From positions 1 to 64,000 of the forward strand of contig NZ_JAFBIS010000004.1 of assembly GCF_021531435.1 (NCBI RefSeq): a DNA stretch of 64,000 nt. Direction: 5' to 3'. This stretch comes from Oscillibacter valericigenes (GTDB lineage Bacteria > Bacillota > Clostridia > Oscillospirales > Oscillospiraceae). The notes beneath the pieces were generated by a model. It worked only from the letters and a program-made list of their open reading frames with translations, was not told the origin of the DNA and searched no databases. Position numbers and translations under genes: made by a program. Below, in pieces: positions 49,647-58,613 of this stretch (its first letter is position 1; every line of letters starts with the position of its first letter).

Positions 49647-51656
49647 TCAGGCGGTCACCCCGGTCACGTAAACGGCGGTGGGGCCGTCGGCACCGCCGAT
49701 GACGCCGATAGAGGCGGCGTTCTCCTGGGCCATTTTTTCCGCATACTCCACGGCCTCGCTGCGATTCCGGCTGGTCATCTTCTCCATGTCCTCCCGGGTC
49801 ACCAGGTCCCGCTCCGTGACGAGGCCCAGCTCTTTCAGGCAGGCCACGGTGTTGTCCATGCCGGGGCGGACGGTAATATTGATCCAGTCGTAGCTGGTCC
49901 CGCCGTAGTCGCCGGGATAAGTGAAGGACAGTTCCAGGTTCAAGGCATAGGCGTTGTTTCCATTCTGGTCGAACCAGTCGTAGTCGCCCCAGGTGCCGCC
50001 GGCGGCGTCCTTCGCCACGGCGTCCAGAACGGTGGCGGCCTCCCGGCTGCTCAGGTCGAAATAGTCACCGCTGCTCTCCAGATACAGGTCGCCGGAAATG
50101 ATGGTATAGCGGTCATCCCCGGCGTGGAGGCGTCTGGCCTTCATGGTCTCGCTGTTGACCAGCGTATCCAGCAGGTTGTCGTAGGTGCCCTCCTGCTTTA
50201 TGCGGTATTTGGTCAGGGGAATGGAGTACCGGCGCTCTACCTGCAGGCCGTTATTCAGGGTGTAGATAAAGCGGATGTAGGTTTCGGTCATGGTGTCGTC
50301 GCTGACCGCAAGATACCGCCGGTCGCTGTCCTCATAGGTTCGGACGTAGTCCTGGTCAGCCACGATGGCCTTGTGGAGAGAACGCACCTGCTCCAGCAGG
50401 TCGTCGTCCTCGCCGGGATACAGCTTATAAGTATTGTCGGCGGCGTAGAACTCCACCTTCTGCACCTGGCTGGCCTCCGGCACCCGGCGGGAGATACCCA
50501 GCAGGTCGAACCGCAGGACGCAGCACAGGGCGATGCAGCCCGCGGCCACCAGGATGAGGCCCTTCCAGCTCCCCCGGAACACCCGGAGGGACTTGGCGAG
50601 GAGCATGGAGGCGGCGTAGTAGCCGATGGTGCCCGCCACCAGCATACAGACGGCCATGGGCAGGGCGTCATAATAAGAGCTGCTCTGGAAGCTGTCCCAG
50701 AACAGGGCGTACAGCGCCTGACCGCCCAGCAGGGCCGCCAGCGCCGCCAGACCGAAGCGGAACACGGGCTTCATCCAGCCCACGGCTACCACATCGCCTG
50801 CGCTCTCGCTGCGGCGGCGGGCGTACAGCACATAGGCCAGGGCCAGGAACACCACGCCCACCAGGGCGTAGACACCGATGAGCCAGGCGTTTTCCAGCGT
50901 GACGGCGGTGAGCCTGGTGATATAGCCGTCGGTATGGGTGAGCTCCGTGACCACCTGCACTTCCTCATAGGTGCAGTTCACGTTGACCCGCTCCATCAGG
51001 TAGACGGTGGGGGAGAGGAACTCCACCACGCCGGAGTAATAGCTGTCCAGCCCGAAGATGAAGTTTCCGGCGAACAGGCACAGCAGCCAGTCCAGCAGGG
51101 GAGCCAGGAAGTGCAGCAGGAAGTACACGGCGGGCAGGGCGAACACATTGCCCACCATGAAGGCCACTAACGTTGCGGAGGCGAAGTAGAAGAAGCTCTC
51201 GCCCAGTACGCCCAGGACCGTCACCAGCAGGCCCACTGGCTCAAGAACGCCGTAAGCCAGGGAGATGAGGACGCACAGCGTGCCGACGATGGCGTAGGGA
51301 ATGAGCATCATGGCCATGCCGGAGAGGAAGTTGGTGACAAACACGCCCCGGCGGGTGATGGGCAGGGTGTGCATCAGCCCCACGCTGCGGCTGTTGTAGA
51401 GGTAACTCCAGACCAGCATGGCGCAGAGAATGGCGTACAGCAGGGAGAGGATGGGGACACCGTAGCACAGCACGGAGTAATACATCTCCGTGACCGACAG
51501 CGGCTCAATGAGGTCCACCCGGCCCCGCATGAGCTGCAGCAGCAGCGCCAGGGGGAACAGGCTGCCCAGGAAAGAAGCGCCGCCCCACAGGGGCCAGAAC
51601 CGGGTCAGGTTTTTGCGGAATAACGTCATATTAAAGAACGATGTCTTTGACTGCAT
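49647..51656 (-). CDS. ABC transporter permease with a GGADGPT-type C-terminal tail
   Basis: The 669-residue product has six N-terminal membrane segments in an ABC-2-like layout (FWPLWGGASFLGSLFPLALLL, NSRSVGLMHTLPITRRGVF). A soluble external domain of about 250 residues follows two further segments. The C-terminus ends in SIGVIGGADGPTAVYVTG, which resembles the GGADGPT motif of sodium-pumping decarboxylase beta subunits. ATG 51656 follows GGGAGGTG and overlaps the ATPase gene by 26 bases, so the two form one transporter. The substrate is unknown; YtrB-type relatives respond to cell-wall antibiotics. Confidence 0.8.
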   Translation of the reverse strand: MQSKTSFFNMTLFRKNLTRFWPLWGGASFLGSLFPLALLLQLMRGRVDLIEPLSVTEMYYSVLCYGVPILSLLYAILCAMLVWSYLYNSRSVGLMHTLPITRRGVFVTNFLSGMAMMLIPYAIVGTLCVLISLAYGVLEPVGLLVTVLGVLGESFFYFASATLVAFMVGNVFALPAVYFLLHFLAPLLDWLLCLFAGNFIFGLDSYYSGVVEFLSPTVYLMERVNVNCTYEEVQVVTELTHTDGYITRLTAVTLENAWLIGVYALVGVVFLALAYVLYARRRSESAGDVVAVGWMKPVFRFGLAALAALLGGQALYALFWDSFQSSSYYDALPMAVCMLVAGTIGYYAASMLLAKSLRVFRGSWKGLILVAAGCIALCCVLRFDLLGISRRVPEASQVQKVEFYAADNTYKLYPGEDDDLLEQVRSLHKAIVADQDYVRTYEDSDRRYLAVSDDTMTETYIRFIYTLNNGLQVERRYSIPLTKYRIKQEGTYDNLLDTLVNSETMKARRLHAGDDRYTIISGDLYLESSGDYFDLSSREAATVLDAVAKDAAGGTWGDYDWFDQNGNNAYALNLELSFTYPGDYGGTSYDWINITVRPGMDNTVACLKELGLVTERDLVTREDMEKMTSRNRSEAVEYAEKMAQENAASIGVIGGADGPTAVYVTGVTA

Positions 51657-52527
51657 AGTCCGCACCTCCCAACTCATAGATGAAAATTTCCTCCAGCGTC
51701 AGAGGCACCGCGTCCACCAGCAGGGGGTTGTAGGTGGAGAGCTTCGCGGTGGCCTCCTCCGCGCTCATGCGCATGATCAAGGTATGGATGCGGCCCACTT
51801 TGGACGCATGGAGCACCGGCAGCTCAGGCGGCACCTCGTTCACGCCGTCCTGGAACACCACCTGGAGCTTTACCATGTTGTCCTGCAGCTGGGCCAGGGA
51901 CCGCTCCAGCAGCACCTTGCCGTGGTCCATGATGCCCACGTGGTCGCACACGTCCTCCAGCTCCCGCAGGTTGTGGGAGCTGACCAGCACGGTCGTGCCC
52001 CGCTGGGCCACATCACCCATCACCAGGGACCACACCTGCCGCCGCATCACCGGGTCCAGGCCGTCCACAGGCTCGTCGAGAATGAGGTAATCCGGCATAC
52101 AGGAGAGGGCCAGCCAAAAGGCCACCTGCTTCTGCATGCCTTTGCTGAGGCGGCGGATGGCGCGCTTCTCGTCGATATTGAAAACTTCCTTTAATTTTTC
52201 ATACCGTTCCGTGGAAAACGAGGGATAAAATCCTTTGTAAAAGCGCATCATATCCCGGACGGTGGACTGCATGAAGTAATACCAGTCGTCGGGGATAGCC
52301 GCGATCCGCGCCTTGAGAGCCGCGTTCTCCCACACCGGCTCGCCGTCCACCCGGACGGTGCCGCCGTCCTGACGATAAATGCCCGTCAGATGACGGATGA
52401 GGGTGGACTTGCCCGCACCGTTAGGACCTACCAAACCGTATACGCTGCCCTTGGGCACCATCACAGAGGCGCCGTCCAGGGCCGCGAAGCCGTCAAATTT
52501 CTTGACGGCGTCCCGCACTTCGATCAT
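51631..52527 (-). CDS. ABC transporter ATP-binding protein (YtrB type)
   Basis: The 298-residue ATPase has Walker A GPNGAGKSTLIRHL, Q-loop region, signature LSKGMQKQVAF, Walker B YLILDEPVDGLD and the H-loop VSSHNL. A C-terminal extension of about 80 residues follows. It starts four bases inside the end of the GntR regulator gene (ATGA-type overlap) and overlaps the permease. The regulator-ATPase-permease order is that of the Bacillus ytr-type modules. Confidence 0.93.
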   Translation of the reverse strand: MIEVRDAVKKFDGFAALDGASVMVPKGSVYGLVGPNGAGKSTLIRHLTGIYRQDGGTVRVDGEPVWENAALKARIAAIPDDWYYFMQSTVRDMMRFYKGFYPSFSTERYEKLKEVFNIDEKRAIRRLSKGMQKQVAFWLALSCMPDYLILDEPVDGLDPVMRRQVWSLVMGDVAQRGTTVLVSSHNLRELEDVCDHVGIMDHGKVLLERSLAQLQDNMVKLQVVFQDGVNEVPPELPVLHASKVGRIHTLIMRMSAEEATAKLSTYNPLLVDAVPLTLEEIFIYELGGADYAVKDIVL

Positions 52528-52919
52528 GGGGTCTCCTCCTTTTCTCTGTTCTGCCCGGAAATTTCCGGAGCTTCCGACACCAGGGCCGCCAGCTCTTCGC
52601 CGGTAACGCCCAGGTATTTCAGCTCCGCCGCCAGCTCCCGCAGCTTTTCCGTCAGCTCCTTCCGGCGGGCCTCGTCAGCGCCGGTGTTCCCGGCGGCAAA
52701 GCTGCCCTTGCCGGGGACGGAGTAAATGTAGCCCTCGCCCTCCAGCTCGTTGTAGGCCCGCTGGATGGTGTTGGGATTGATGGAGAGCTGTGTCGCCAGC
52801 GCCCGCACGGAGGGCAGTTTTTCCCCAGTACGCAGAGCGCCGGTGACGATCAGCTTCCGCAGCCCGTCCTTGATCTGCTCGTAGATGGGGCGGGAATCCC
52901 GGTAATTCAGACTGATCAT
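52524..52919 (-). CDS. GntR family transcriptional regulator, YtrA subfamily
   Basis: The 131-residue protein has the YtrA-type short form: a winged helix-turn-helix (YEQIKDGLRKLIVTGALRTGEKLPSVRALATQLSINPNTIQRAYNELEGEGYIYSVPGKGSFAAG) and a C-terminal helical dimerisation tail with no large effector domain. Such regulators usually repress their own ABC operon. It lies first among the ABC genes, downstream of an inverted repeat CTAAC...GTTAG near 53035-53055 that could be its operator. Confidence 0.93.
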   Translation of the reverse strand: MISLNYRDSRPIYEQIKDGLRKLIVTGALRTGEKLPSVRALATQLSINPNTIQRAYNELEGEGYIYSVPGKGSFAAGNTGADEARRKELTEKLRELAAELKYLGVTGEELAALVSEAPEISGQNREKEETP

Positions 52920-52923
52920 CCCG

Positions 52924-53007
52924 TCACCTCCTGCTCACAAGGACCGCCACGAGAAGGATGACGCCCAGCACGCCGCCCCCGCAGGCCAGTAAAAACACCA
53001 TGGACAT
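52924..53007 (-). CDS. Small hydrophobic peptide of 27 residues upstream of gntR
   Basis: An ATG at 53007, preceded by GGGAGGTACGC, encodes MSMVFLLACGGGVLGVILLV and then AVLVSRR before a TGA. It would be one membrane helix with a positive end. The gntR ribosome-binding site AGGAGG overlaps its last codons, giving coupling. It is too short to be certain; a leader peptide is an alternative. Confidence 0.5.
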   Translation of the reverse strand: MSMVFLLACGGGVLGVILLVAVLVSRR

Positions 53008-53029
53008 TGCGTACCTCCCATGTAAACTG

Positions 53030-53080
53030 TACTAACTGTTCTAATACGGTTAGGGTACCATAGCGAAAACGCTTTGTCAA
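53030..53080 (-). promoter_or_regulatory. Promoter and possible operator of the gntR-ABC operon
   Basis: On the minus strand TTGACA (53080-53075) and TACCCT with a preceding TGG (53057-53052) are 17 bases apart. Directly downstream, CTAACcgtattagaacaGTTAG followed by TACAGT forms an inverted repeat suited to self-repression by the GntR protein. Binding is inferred from position. Confidence 0.55.
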
Positions 53081-53137
53081 GAGGGGGCTTCTTACAAAAA
53101 ATATTGGGATATCCGGGGGAAAAGACGTTTTTTTCTC

Positions 53138-53166
53138 TTTACAAGGAAGTCATCCTGTGATATGCT
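53138..53166 (+). promoter_or_regulatory. rpsO promoter
   Basis: TTTACA (53138-53143) and TATGCT (53161-53166) with a 17-base spacer. A leader of about 100 bases precedes rpsO; it may hold an S15 autoregulatory structure, but I could not define one by eye. Confidence 0.55.
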
Positions 53167-53273
53167 GGCTAAGCACGCGAATGTGCGGAAACTGCCCCAG
53201 GGCTTCGTTTCGTGGAACTTCACCGTCCCGATACGCAGTCCCGCGGGGAATACTTTGAAAGGTGGAAATCACT

Positions 53274-53540
53274 ATGCTGCGCAAAGAACAGAAGACTGCT
53301 ATCATCGACGCCAACCGTACCCACGAGACCGACACCGGTTCTCCCGAGGTCCAGATCGCCATTCTGACCGAGCGGATCAACCAGCTGACCGTTCATATGC
53401 AGAACAACCCCCAGGACAAGCACTCCAACCGCGGCCTGCTGAAGATGGTCGGTAAGCGCCGGAGCCTGCTGGACTACCTGCAGAAGAAGGACATTGAGCG
53501 CTATCGTGCCCTGATCGCCAAGCTGGGTATCAGAAAGTAA
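53274..53540 (+). CDS. rpsO: 30S ribosomal protein S15
   Basis: The 88-residue product begins [20 protein letters not shown] and contains [32 protein letters not shown] ([22 protein letters not shown]) and [12 protein letters not shown], diagnostic for S15. ATG 53274 follows AAAGGTGG. S15 binds 16S rRNA early in small-subunit assembly. The rpsO-pnp order is conserved in bacteria. Confidence 0.97.
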   Translation: MLRKEQKTAIIDANRTHETDTGSPEVQIAILTERINQLTVHMQNNPQDKHSNRGLLKMVGKRRSLLDYLQKKDIERYRALIAKLGIRK

Positions 53541-53550
53541 GTGGAAACGA

Positions 53551-53582
53551 GGGTGGCGGAGGCGGACCTCCGTCACCCTTTT
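53551..53582 (+). terminator. rpsO terminator
   Basis: GGGTGGCGGAGG/CCTCCGTCACCC with a CGGA loop, one mismatch, followed by TTTT. Partial read-through into pnp is plausible. Confidence 0.82.
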
Positions 53583-53710
53583 CTGCGAATTTTAAGTTTT
53601 TCGCCGGGGGCTGTTGCTTTTTGTGTTTGAAACTGTGCCCGAATTATTCGGACATGTTTTCAAATACGAAAAGAGCCGCTCCCGAGCACTGTATGTAAAG
53701 GAGCAAGATC

Positions 53711-55861
53711 ATGTCAACCATTATCACCCGCAGACAGTTCCCCGGTTACCACAAGTATGAGATGGAACTGGCCGGCCGTCCCCTGACCCTGGAGGTGGGC
53801 AAGCTGGCTGAGCTGGCCAACGCCGCCGTCATGGTGGGCTACGGCGACACCCGCGTGCTGGTGTGCGCCACCGCCTCCGCCCGTCCCCGGGACGGCATCG
53901 ACTTCTTCCCCCTGAGCGTGGACTTTGAGGAGAAGATGTACTCCGTGGGCCGCATCCCCGGCAGCTTCAACCGCCGTGAGGGTCGCCCCGGTGAGAAGGG
54001 CATCCTGACCGCCCGCGTCATCGACCGCCCCATCCGCCCCCTGTTCCCCTACGACTTCCGCAATGACGTGTCCATCATGGCCACCGTCATGAGCGTGGAC
54101 CACGACTGCTCTCCCGAGATCGCCGCCCTGATCGGCACCTCCGCTGCCCTGGCCATCTCCGACATCCCCTGGAACGGACCCGTGGGCGCCCTGAAGGTGG
54201 GCCTGGTGGACGGCAAGCTGGTGTTCAACCCCACCAGCGAGCAGCGGAAGGTCTCCGACCTGGACGTCACCGTGGTCTCCACCGGCAAGAAGGTGGTCAT
54301 GATCGAGGCCGGCGCCAACGAGGTGCCCAACGACGTCATGTTCGAGGCCATCCGGCAGGCCCATGAGGAGAACCAGAAGCAGATCGCCCTCATCAACCAG
54401 ATGGTCGCTGAGATCGGCAAGCCCAAGTTCGACTATCCCCACGCCTCCTTCGACCAGGAGCTGTTTGACGACATCGTCGCAAACTTCATGGACGAGGCCA
54501 AGGCCGCCATGGATACCGACGACAAGAACGTCCGGGAGGCCCGCTGGAACGCCATGATCGAGAAGTGGCATGAGAAGTATCTCGACACCCACCCCGACAT
54601 GGACCAGTACCTGGAGGAGATCACCTACAAGTTCCAGAAGAAGATCGTCAAGGCATGGCTGCTGGAGGGCCACCGCGTGGACGGCCGCCAGAAGAACGAG
54701 ATCCGTCCCCTGGACGCCGAGGTGGGCGTGCTGCCCCGGGTCCACGGCTCCGGCCTGTTCACCCGCGGCCAGACCCAGGTCCTCTCCGTCTGCACCCTGG
54801 ACACCCTGTCCGCCAACCAGAAGCTGGACACCATCTGGGAAGAGACCGAGAAGCGCTATATGCACCACTACAACTTCCCCGGCTACTCCGTCGGCGAGGC
54901 CAAGCCCGCCCGTTCTCCCGGCCGCCGCGAGATCGGTCACGGCGCCCTGGCCGAGCGTGCCCTGCTGCCCGTGATCCCCTCCGTGGAGGAGTTCCCCTAC
55001 GCTATCCGCGTGGTGTCTGAGGTCGTTTCCTCCAACGGCTCTACCTCCCAGGGCTCCATCTGCGGTTCCACCCTGGCTCTAATGGACGCCGGCGTGCCCA
55101 TCAAGGCCCCCGTTGCCGGCATTTCCTGCGGCCTCATTCAGGACGACGACGGCTCCTTCACTACCTTCATCGACATCCAGGGCGTGGAGGACTTCCACGG
55201 CGAGATGGACTTCAAGGTGGCCGGCACCAAGAAGGGCATCACCGCCATTCAGATGGACCTGAAGAACGACGGCCTCACCATGGAGATCATCAAGAACGCT
55301 CTGGACATCACCTACGACGCCCGGGTGCAGATCCTGGACCAGATCATGCTGCCCTGCATCGCCGAGCCCCGGAAGGAGGTCAGCAAGTACGCCCCCAAGA
55401 TGATCACCATGCACATCGATCCCGACAAGATCCGGGACGTCATCGGCAAGGGCGGCAGCGTCATCCAGAAGATCGTGGCCGACACCGGCGCCAAGATCGA
55501 CATCAACGACGACGGCTCTATCTTCATCGCCTCCGCTGACGCCGCCTCCTGCGACGCCGCCAAGAAGTGTATCGACGACATCGTGTTCGTGCCTGAGATC
55601 GGCAAGCTGTACTACGGCCGTGTGGTGCGTCTGATGACTTTCGGCGCCTTCGTGGAGCTGGCTCCCGGCAAGGACGGCCTGGTGCACATCTCCAAGCTGG
55701 CCGACCACCGCATCGAGAAGGTGGAGGACGCCTGCAAGATCGGCGACATGATGTGGGTCAAGGTCACCGACATCGACGAGAAGGGCCGCGTGAACCTCTC
55801 TCACAAGGACGCCATGAAAGAGATCGCCGCCAAGGAAGCCAACGGCGAGCGGGTGAAATGA
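53711..55861 (+). CDS. pnp: Polyribonucleotide nucleotidyltransferase (PNPase)
   Basis: PNPase degrades RNA phosphorolytically from the 3' end. The 716-residue product has two RNase PH-type domains ([51 protein letters not shown]; later [17 protein letters not shown] [15 protein letters not shown] and [36 protein letters not shown]). A KH domain ([20 protein letters not shown]) and a C-terminal S1 domain ([28 protein letters not shown]) follow. The coding bias is strongly toward C-ending codons, as expected for a highly expressed gene. Confidence 0.97.
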   Translation: MSTIITRRQFPGYHKYEMELAGRPLTLEVGKLAELANAAVMVGYGDTRVLVCATASARPRDGIDFFPLSVDFEEKMYSVGRIPGSFNRREGRPGEKGILTARVIDRPIRPLFPYDFRNDVSIMATVMSVDHDCSPEIAALIGTSAALAISDIPWNGPVGALKVGLVDGKLVFNPTSEQRKVSDLDVTVVSTGKKVVMIEAGANEVPNDVMFEAIRQAHEENQKQIALINQMVAEIGKPKFDYPHASFDQELFDDIVANFMDEAKAAMDTDDKNVREARWNAMIEKWHEKYLDTHPDMDQYLEEITYKFQKKIVKAWLLEGHRVDGRQKNEIRPLDAEVGVLPRVHGSGLFTRGQTQVLSVCTLDTLSANQKLDTIWEETEKRYMHHYNFPGYSVGEAKPARSPGRREIGHGALAERALLPVIPSVEEFPYAIRVVSEVVSSNGSTSQGSICGSTLALMDAGVPIKAPVAGISCGLIQDDDGSFTTFIDIQGVEDFHGEMDFKVAGTKKGITAIQMDLKNDGLTMEIIKNALDITYDARVQILDQIMLPCIAEPRKEVSKYAPKMITMHIDPDKIRDVIGKGGSVIQKIVADTGAKIDINDDGSIFIASADAASCDAAKKCIDDIVFVPEIGKLYYGRVVRLMTFGAFVELAPGKDGLVHISKLADHRIEKVEDACKIGDMMWVKVTDIDEKGRVNLSHKDAMKEIAAKEANGERVK

Positions 55862-55864
55862 GAT

Positions 55865-55888
55865 AAAGGGGGAGCAGGCTCCCCCTTT
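55865..55888 (+). terminator. pnp terminator
   Basis: AAAGGGGGAG/CTCCCCCTTT around CAGG, four bases after the pnp stop. Only a short T run follows. Confidence 0.8.
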
Positions 55889-55889
55889 A

Positions 55890-56192
55890 GAACCCCCACC
55901 ACCAGTGACGTCGGTCACTGGTGAACGCCGCCTCCGGCGGCTGGGTCGAGGAATTTTCGGCAGGCGCATGTCCTGCCGAAAATGATTAAATTCTTTCTTT
56001 TGCCGCCGGCAAAAGAACTGGGGGAAAGCGGCGAAGCGCCGCCTGTGGCGGAAGAAGCGAGCCGCTTTCGAGGCAGCGGCACGATTGGCGGCTCCGGCAG
56101 GAGCCGGGAATCGTAACGCCGCAACGGTGCTAACCGCAGGTTTTCCCCAGACCCTTTCCTGAAAAAACGGACGCCGGAAGGCGTCCGTTTTT
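55890..56192 (+). other. Hairpin-rich intergenic region between pnp and lspA
   Basis: No gene is seen. Successive stems include CACCAGTGAC/GTCACTGGTG (also found before mreC), CGCCGcCTCCGGCGG, ATTTTCGGCAGG/CCTGCCGAAAAT and CTTTTGCCG/CGGCAAAAG. A long outer pairing CTGGGGGAAA (about 56029) with TTTTCCCCAG (about 56143-56152) encloses several smaller hairpins, among them CGATT..GGCTCC/GGAGCC..AATCG. The region ends in a textbook terminator, AAAAACGGACGCC/GGCGTCCGTTTTT at 56162-56192. It may be a structured non-coding RNA or a cluster of small mobile hairpins. Confidence 0.55.
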
Positions 56193-56271
56193 GCGTGTGG
56201 TTGCATTTCCCCGGGAAAGCGTGTAAACTACCTACATCATATAATCCATAGCATTTAGAAGGAGACTTTTC

Positions 56272-56772
56272 ATGTTATATGCTGTTTTTGGTGCCCTGGG
56301 GCTGGGACTGCTGGGGCTGGACCAGTGGTTCAAGCACTGGATCACCGTGAACCTGCCTCTGGGGGAGACGATGCCGTTCCTGCCGGGCTTCATGCAGCTG
56401 CGCACCGTCCACAACTACGGCGCCGCCTGGTCCAGCTTTTCCGGGATGCGGTGGCTGCTGGTGGCCGTCACCTGCTGCATCGTGGCGGTAGTGGCCGCGG
56501 CGCTGGTGCGGCGCGTTGTGCGGCATCCCTTCGGCGTGGCCGCCGGGTTTCTCATCATCTCCGGCGGGCTGGGGAATATCATCGACCGGGTGCGGCTGGG
56601 CTATGTGGTGGATATGTTCGACTTCCAGTTCATCAATTACCCGGTGTTCAACATCGCCGACTGCTGCATTGTCTGCGGCTGCATCATGGGGGCCATCTAC
56701 TACTTATGGCTCTATGAAAAATACGACAAAAAGGACAAGACCCATGGAGAAGCTGACGCTCCAACCGAATAA
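56272..56772 (+). CDS. lspA: Lipoprotein signal peptidase (signal peptidase II)
   Basis: LspA removes the signal peptide of prolipoproteins after lipidation. The 166-residue product has four membrane segments and the conserved blocks GLDQWFKHWITVNLPLGE (family D.xxK), RTVHNYGAAWSSF (HNxGAA), GNIIDRVRLGYVVDMFDF with a catalytic Asp, and FNIADCCIVCG with the second Asp. The tail is charged. It overlaps the pseudouridine synthase gene by 29 bases, the classical lspA-rluD arrangement. Confidence 0.95.
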   Translation: MLYAVFGALGLGLLGLDQWFKHWITVNLPLGETMPFLPGFMQLRTVHNYGAAWSSFSGMRWLLVAVTCCIVAVVAAALVRRVVRHPFGVAAGFLIISGGLGNIIDRVRLGYVVDMFDFQFINYPVFNIADCCIVCGCIMGAIYYLWLYEKYDKKDKTHGEADAPTE

Positions 56773-57661
56773 GGAGGACGCGGGCCGGCGGGTGGACGCC
56801 TGGCTGGCGGCGAATCTGGAGGACGTGACCCGCTCCGCCGCCCAGCGGCTGCTGGAGGAGGGCCGGGTGACCTGCGGCGGGAAGCCCCTGGCGAAGAACT
56901 ACAAGCTGACAGGGTCGGAGACGCTGGAAGTCGCTCTGCCCGAGCCGGAGCCGGTGGACGTGACGCCTCAGGACATCCCACTGAACGTGGTGTACGAGGA
57001 CGACGACGTCATCGTGGTGAACAAGCCCAAGGGGTTAGTCGTCCATCCGGCGCCCGGACACCCCGATGGGACGCTGGTGAATGCCCTGCTGTACCACTGC
57101 GGGGACAGCCTGTCCGGTGTCGGCGGAGAGCTGCGGCCCGGCATCGTCCACCGCATCGACCGGGACACCTCCGGGCTGATCATCGCGGCGAAGAACGATT
57201 TTGCCCACCAAAGATTGGCGGCGCAATTGCAGGACCACACCCTGGCTCGCATCTACCACTGCATCGTGGTGGGAAACCTGCGGGAGGACGCGGGGACTGT
57301 GGACGCGCCCATCGGGCGGCATCCCGTGGACCGGAAAAAGATGGCGGTTGCGGCGAACGGCCGCCCCGCCGTCACCCACTGGCGGGTGCTGGAGCGGTTC
57401 CAGGGCTTTTGCTACGTGGAGTGCCGCCTGGAGACCGGGCGGACCCACCAGATCCGGGTGCATATGGCCCATATCGGCCACCCCATTCTGGGAGACACGG
57501 TGTACGGGAACAAAAAGCCCGTGCCGGGGCTTCATGGCCAGTGCCTTCACGCCGTGGGGCTGCGGTTCCTCCATCCCCGGACAGGGGAGGCGGTGGAGCT
57601 GCACTGCGAACTGCCGGAGGAATTTCAGAACCAGCTTCGGAAACTGGAGGCGCGGAGATGA
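56744..57661 (+). CDS. RluA/RluD family pseudouridine synthase
   Basis: The 305-residue product starts MEKLTLQPNKEDAGRRVDAWLA with an S4 domain (TRSAAQRLLEEGRVTCGGKPLAKNYKL). The catalytic core has VVNKPKGLVVHPAPGHPDGTLVNALL and the active-site motif GIVHRIDRDTSGLIIAAKN (HRLDxxTSG), and later GRTHQIRVHMAHIGHPILGD. RluD isomerises uridines in 23S rRNA helix 69, but Firmicutes carry several paralogues, so the target is uncertain. ATG 56744 lies within lspA; the stop overlaps the next gene (ATGA). Confidence 0.94.
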   Translation: MEKLTLQPNKEDAGRRVDAWLAANLEDVTRSAAQRLLEEGRVTCGGKPLAKNYKLTGSETLEVALPEPEPVDVTPQDIPLNVVYEDDDVIVVNKPKGLVVHPAPGHPDGTLVNALLYHCGDSLSGVGGELRPGIVHRIDRDTSGLIIAAKNDFAHQRLAAQLQDHTLARIYHCIVVGNLREDAGTVDAPIGRHPVDRKKMAVAANGRPAVTHWRVLERFQGFCYVECRLETGRTHQIRVHMAHIGHPILGDTVYGNKKPVPGLHGQCLHAVGLRFLHPRTGEAVELHCELPEEFQNQLRKLEARR

Positions 57662-58353
57662 AGAGATGGGTCGTGACAGGCGCGGCTGCGCTGATGGCTC
57701 TATTTCTGACCGCCTGCGGCGGCACGGCGGAAGTGGACGCATTGCGGGCTGAGAACGCGTCCCTGACCGCCAAAAACCAGACCTTGCAGGAGGAGAACCG
57801 GCGGCTCACCCAGGCGCTGGCGGAGCAGGCCTCCGGGCAGACAGCGGAGGAAACGGATGAGAGCAGCGATGCCTCCCCGGAAGCGCACAATCCCATCGAC
57901 GACTTTTTTGACAATGGGCGGTACTGGGACTGCGGCACCACCGCCGCCATGCGCACAGTGGCGGACGCTTATTCTAGAGCCTGGGAGACGGAACTGCGCA
58001 CCTTGGCGGAGCAGCAGAAGGAAGCGCTTTTGTATCAGGAGGACAGGGACCTGGTGGACACTTTTGTGCGCGCTGTGGAGGATCAGGCGGACTGTATGCT
58101 GGACCTGAACGCCTTTTCCCTCGCTGACCTGGAGGCGGCGCCGGGAGAGGCACGGCTGGCTGCCGCCGGAACGCTTCTGGGGCCCGTTGCCGCCCAAAGC
58201 CGGGCGGAGGTGTACCGCAGCGGCTATTTCCGGCTGCTGTACGCCTGCGGCTGTCCGGAGGCTTTCTGCTTCGACCCGGAGGCTGCCGGCCGGGAGCTGG
58301 ACGAGGAATTGGGCGAGGAGATCGTCCGGATACGGGGGGCCGCGGAAAGCTGA
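57658..58353 (+). CDS. Lipoprotein with a coiled coil and possible LprI/DUF1311-like domain
   Basis: The 231-residue product begins MKRWVVTGAAALMALFLTAC, with a lipobox Cys at 20. A coiled coil (VDALRAENASLTAKNQTLQEENRRLTQAL) and an S/E/D-rich linker follow. The C-terminal domain contains DCGTTAAMRTVADAYSRAWETELRTLAEQQ, which resembles the cysteine/Met/Leu pattern of DUF1311 (lysozyme-inhibitor LprI) proteins, but weakly. It overlaps the rluD stop (ATGA). It is a substrate of the upstream lspA in principle. Function not assigned. Confidence 0.75.
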   Translation: MKRWVVTGAAALMALFLTACGGTAEVDALRAENASLTAKNQTLQEENRRLTQALAEQASGQTAEETDESSDASPEAHNPIDDFFDNGRYWDCGTTAAMRTVADAYSRAWETELRTLAEQQKEALLYQEDRDLVDTFVRAVEDQADCMLDLNAFSLADLEAAPGEARLAAAGTLLGPVAAQSRAEVYRSGYFRLLYACGCPEAFCFDPEAAGRELDEELGEEIVRIRGAAES

Positions 58354-58386
58354 TTTTCGGATACGGCACCATAAAGAACAAAGCAG

Positions 58387-58412
58387 GCCCCGCCGTTTTC
58401 GGCGGGGCTTTT
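58387..58412 (+). terminator. Terminator after the lspA-rluD-lipoprotein operon
   Basis: GCCCCGCCG/CGGCGGGGC with a TTTT loop followed by TTTT. Confidence 0.85.
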
Positions 58413-58613
58413 GCATGGCAAAAGGGGGCAGGATTCAGAAAACGGGGAGCAGGATTCAGATAGAAAAATGTATATTGCACAAAAAGCAAACGATTACTTA
58501 ACATAATTCTGAATAGTATTGCGATTGAAGTTCCGGAAATGGCCTGCTAAGATGATGCCGTCCGCCGGGAACAGCGGAAGCAAACTCTGCAAGACAAGAA
58601 GGAATGGATAACT

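Noticed and set aside
58428-58462. Short direct repeat GCAGGATTCAGA twice upstream of the HPr-like gene
   Set aside because: Only two copies of 12 bases, with no visible operator symmetry or relation to the promoter; probably chance or a small duplication.
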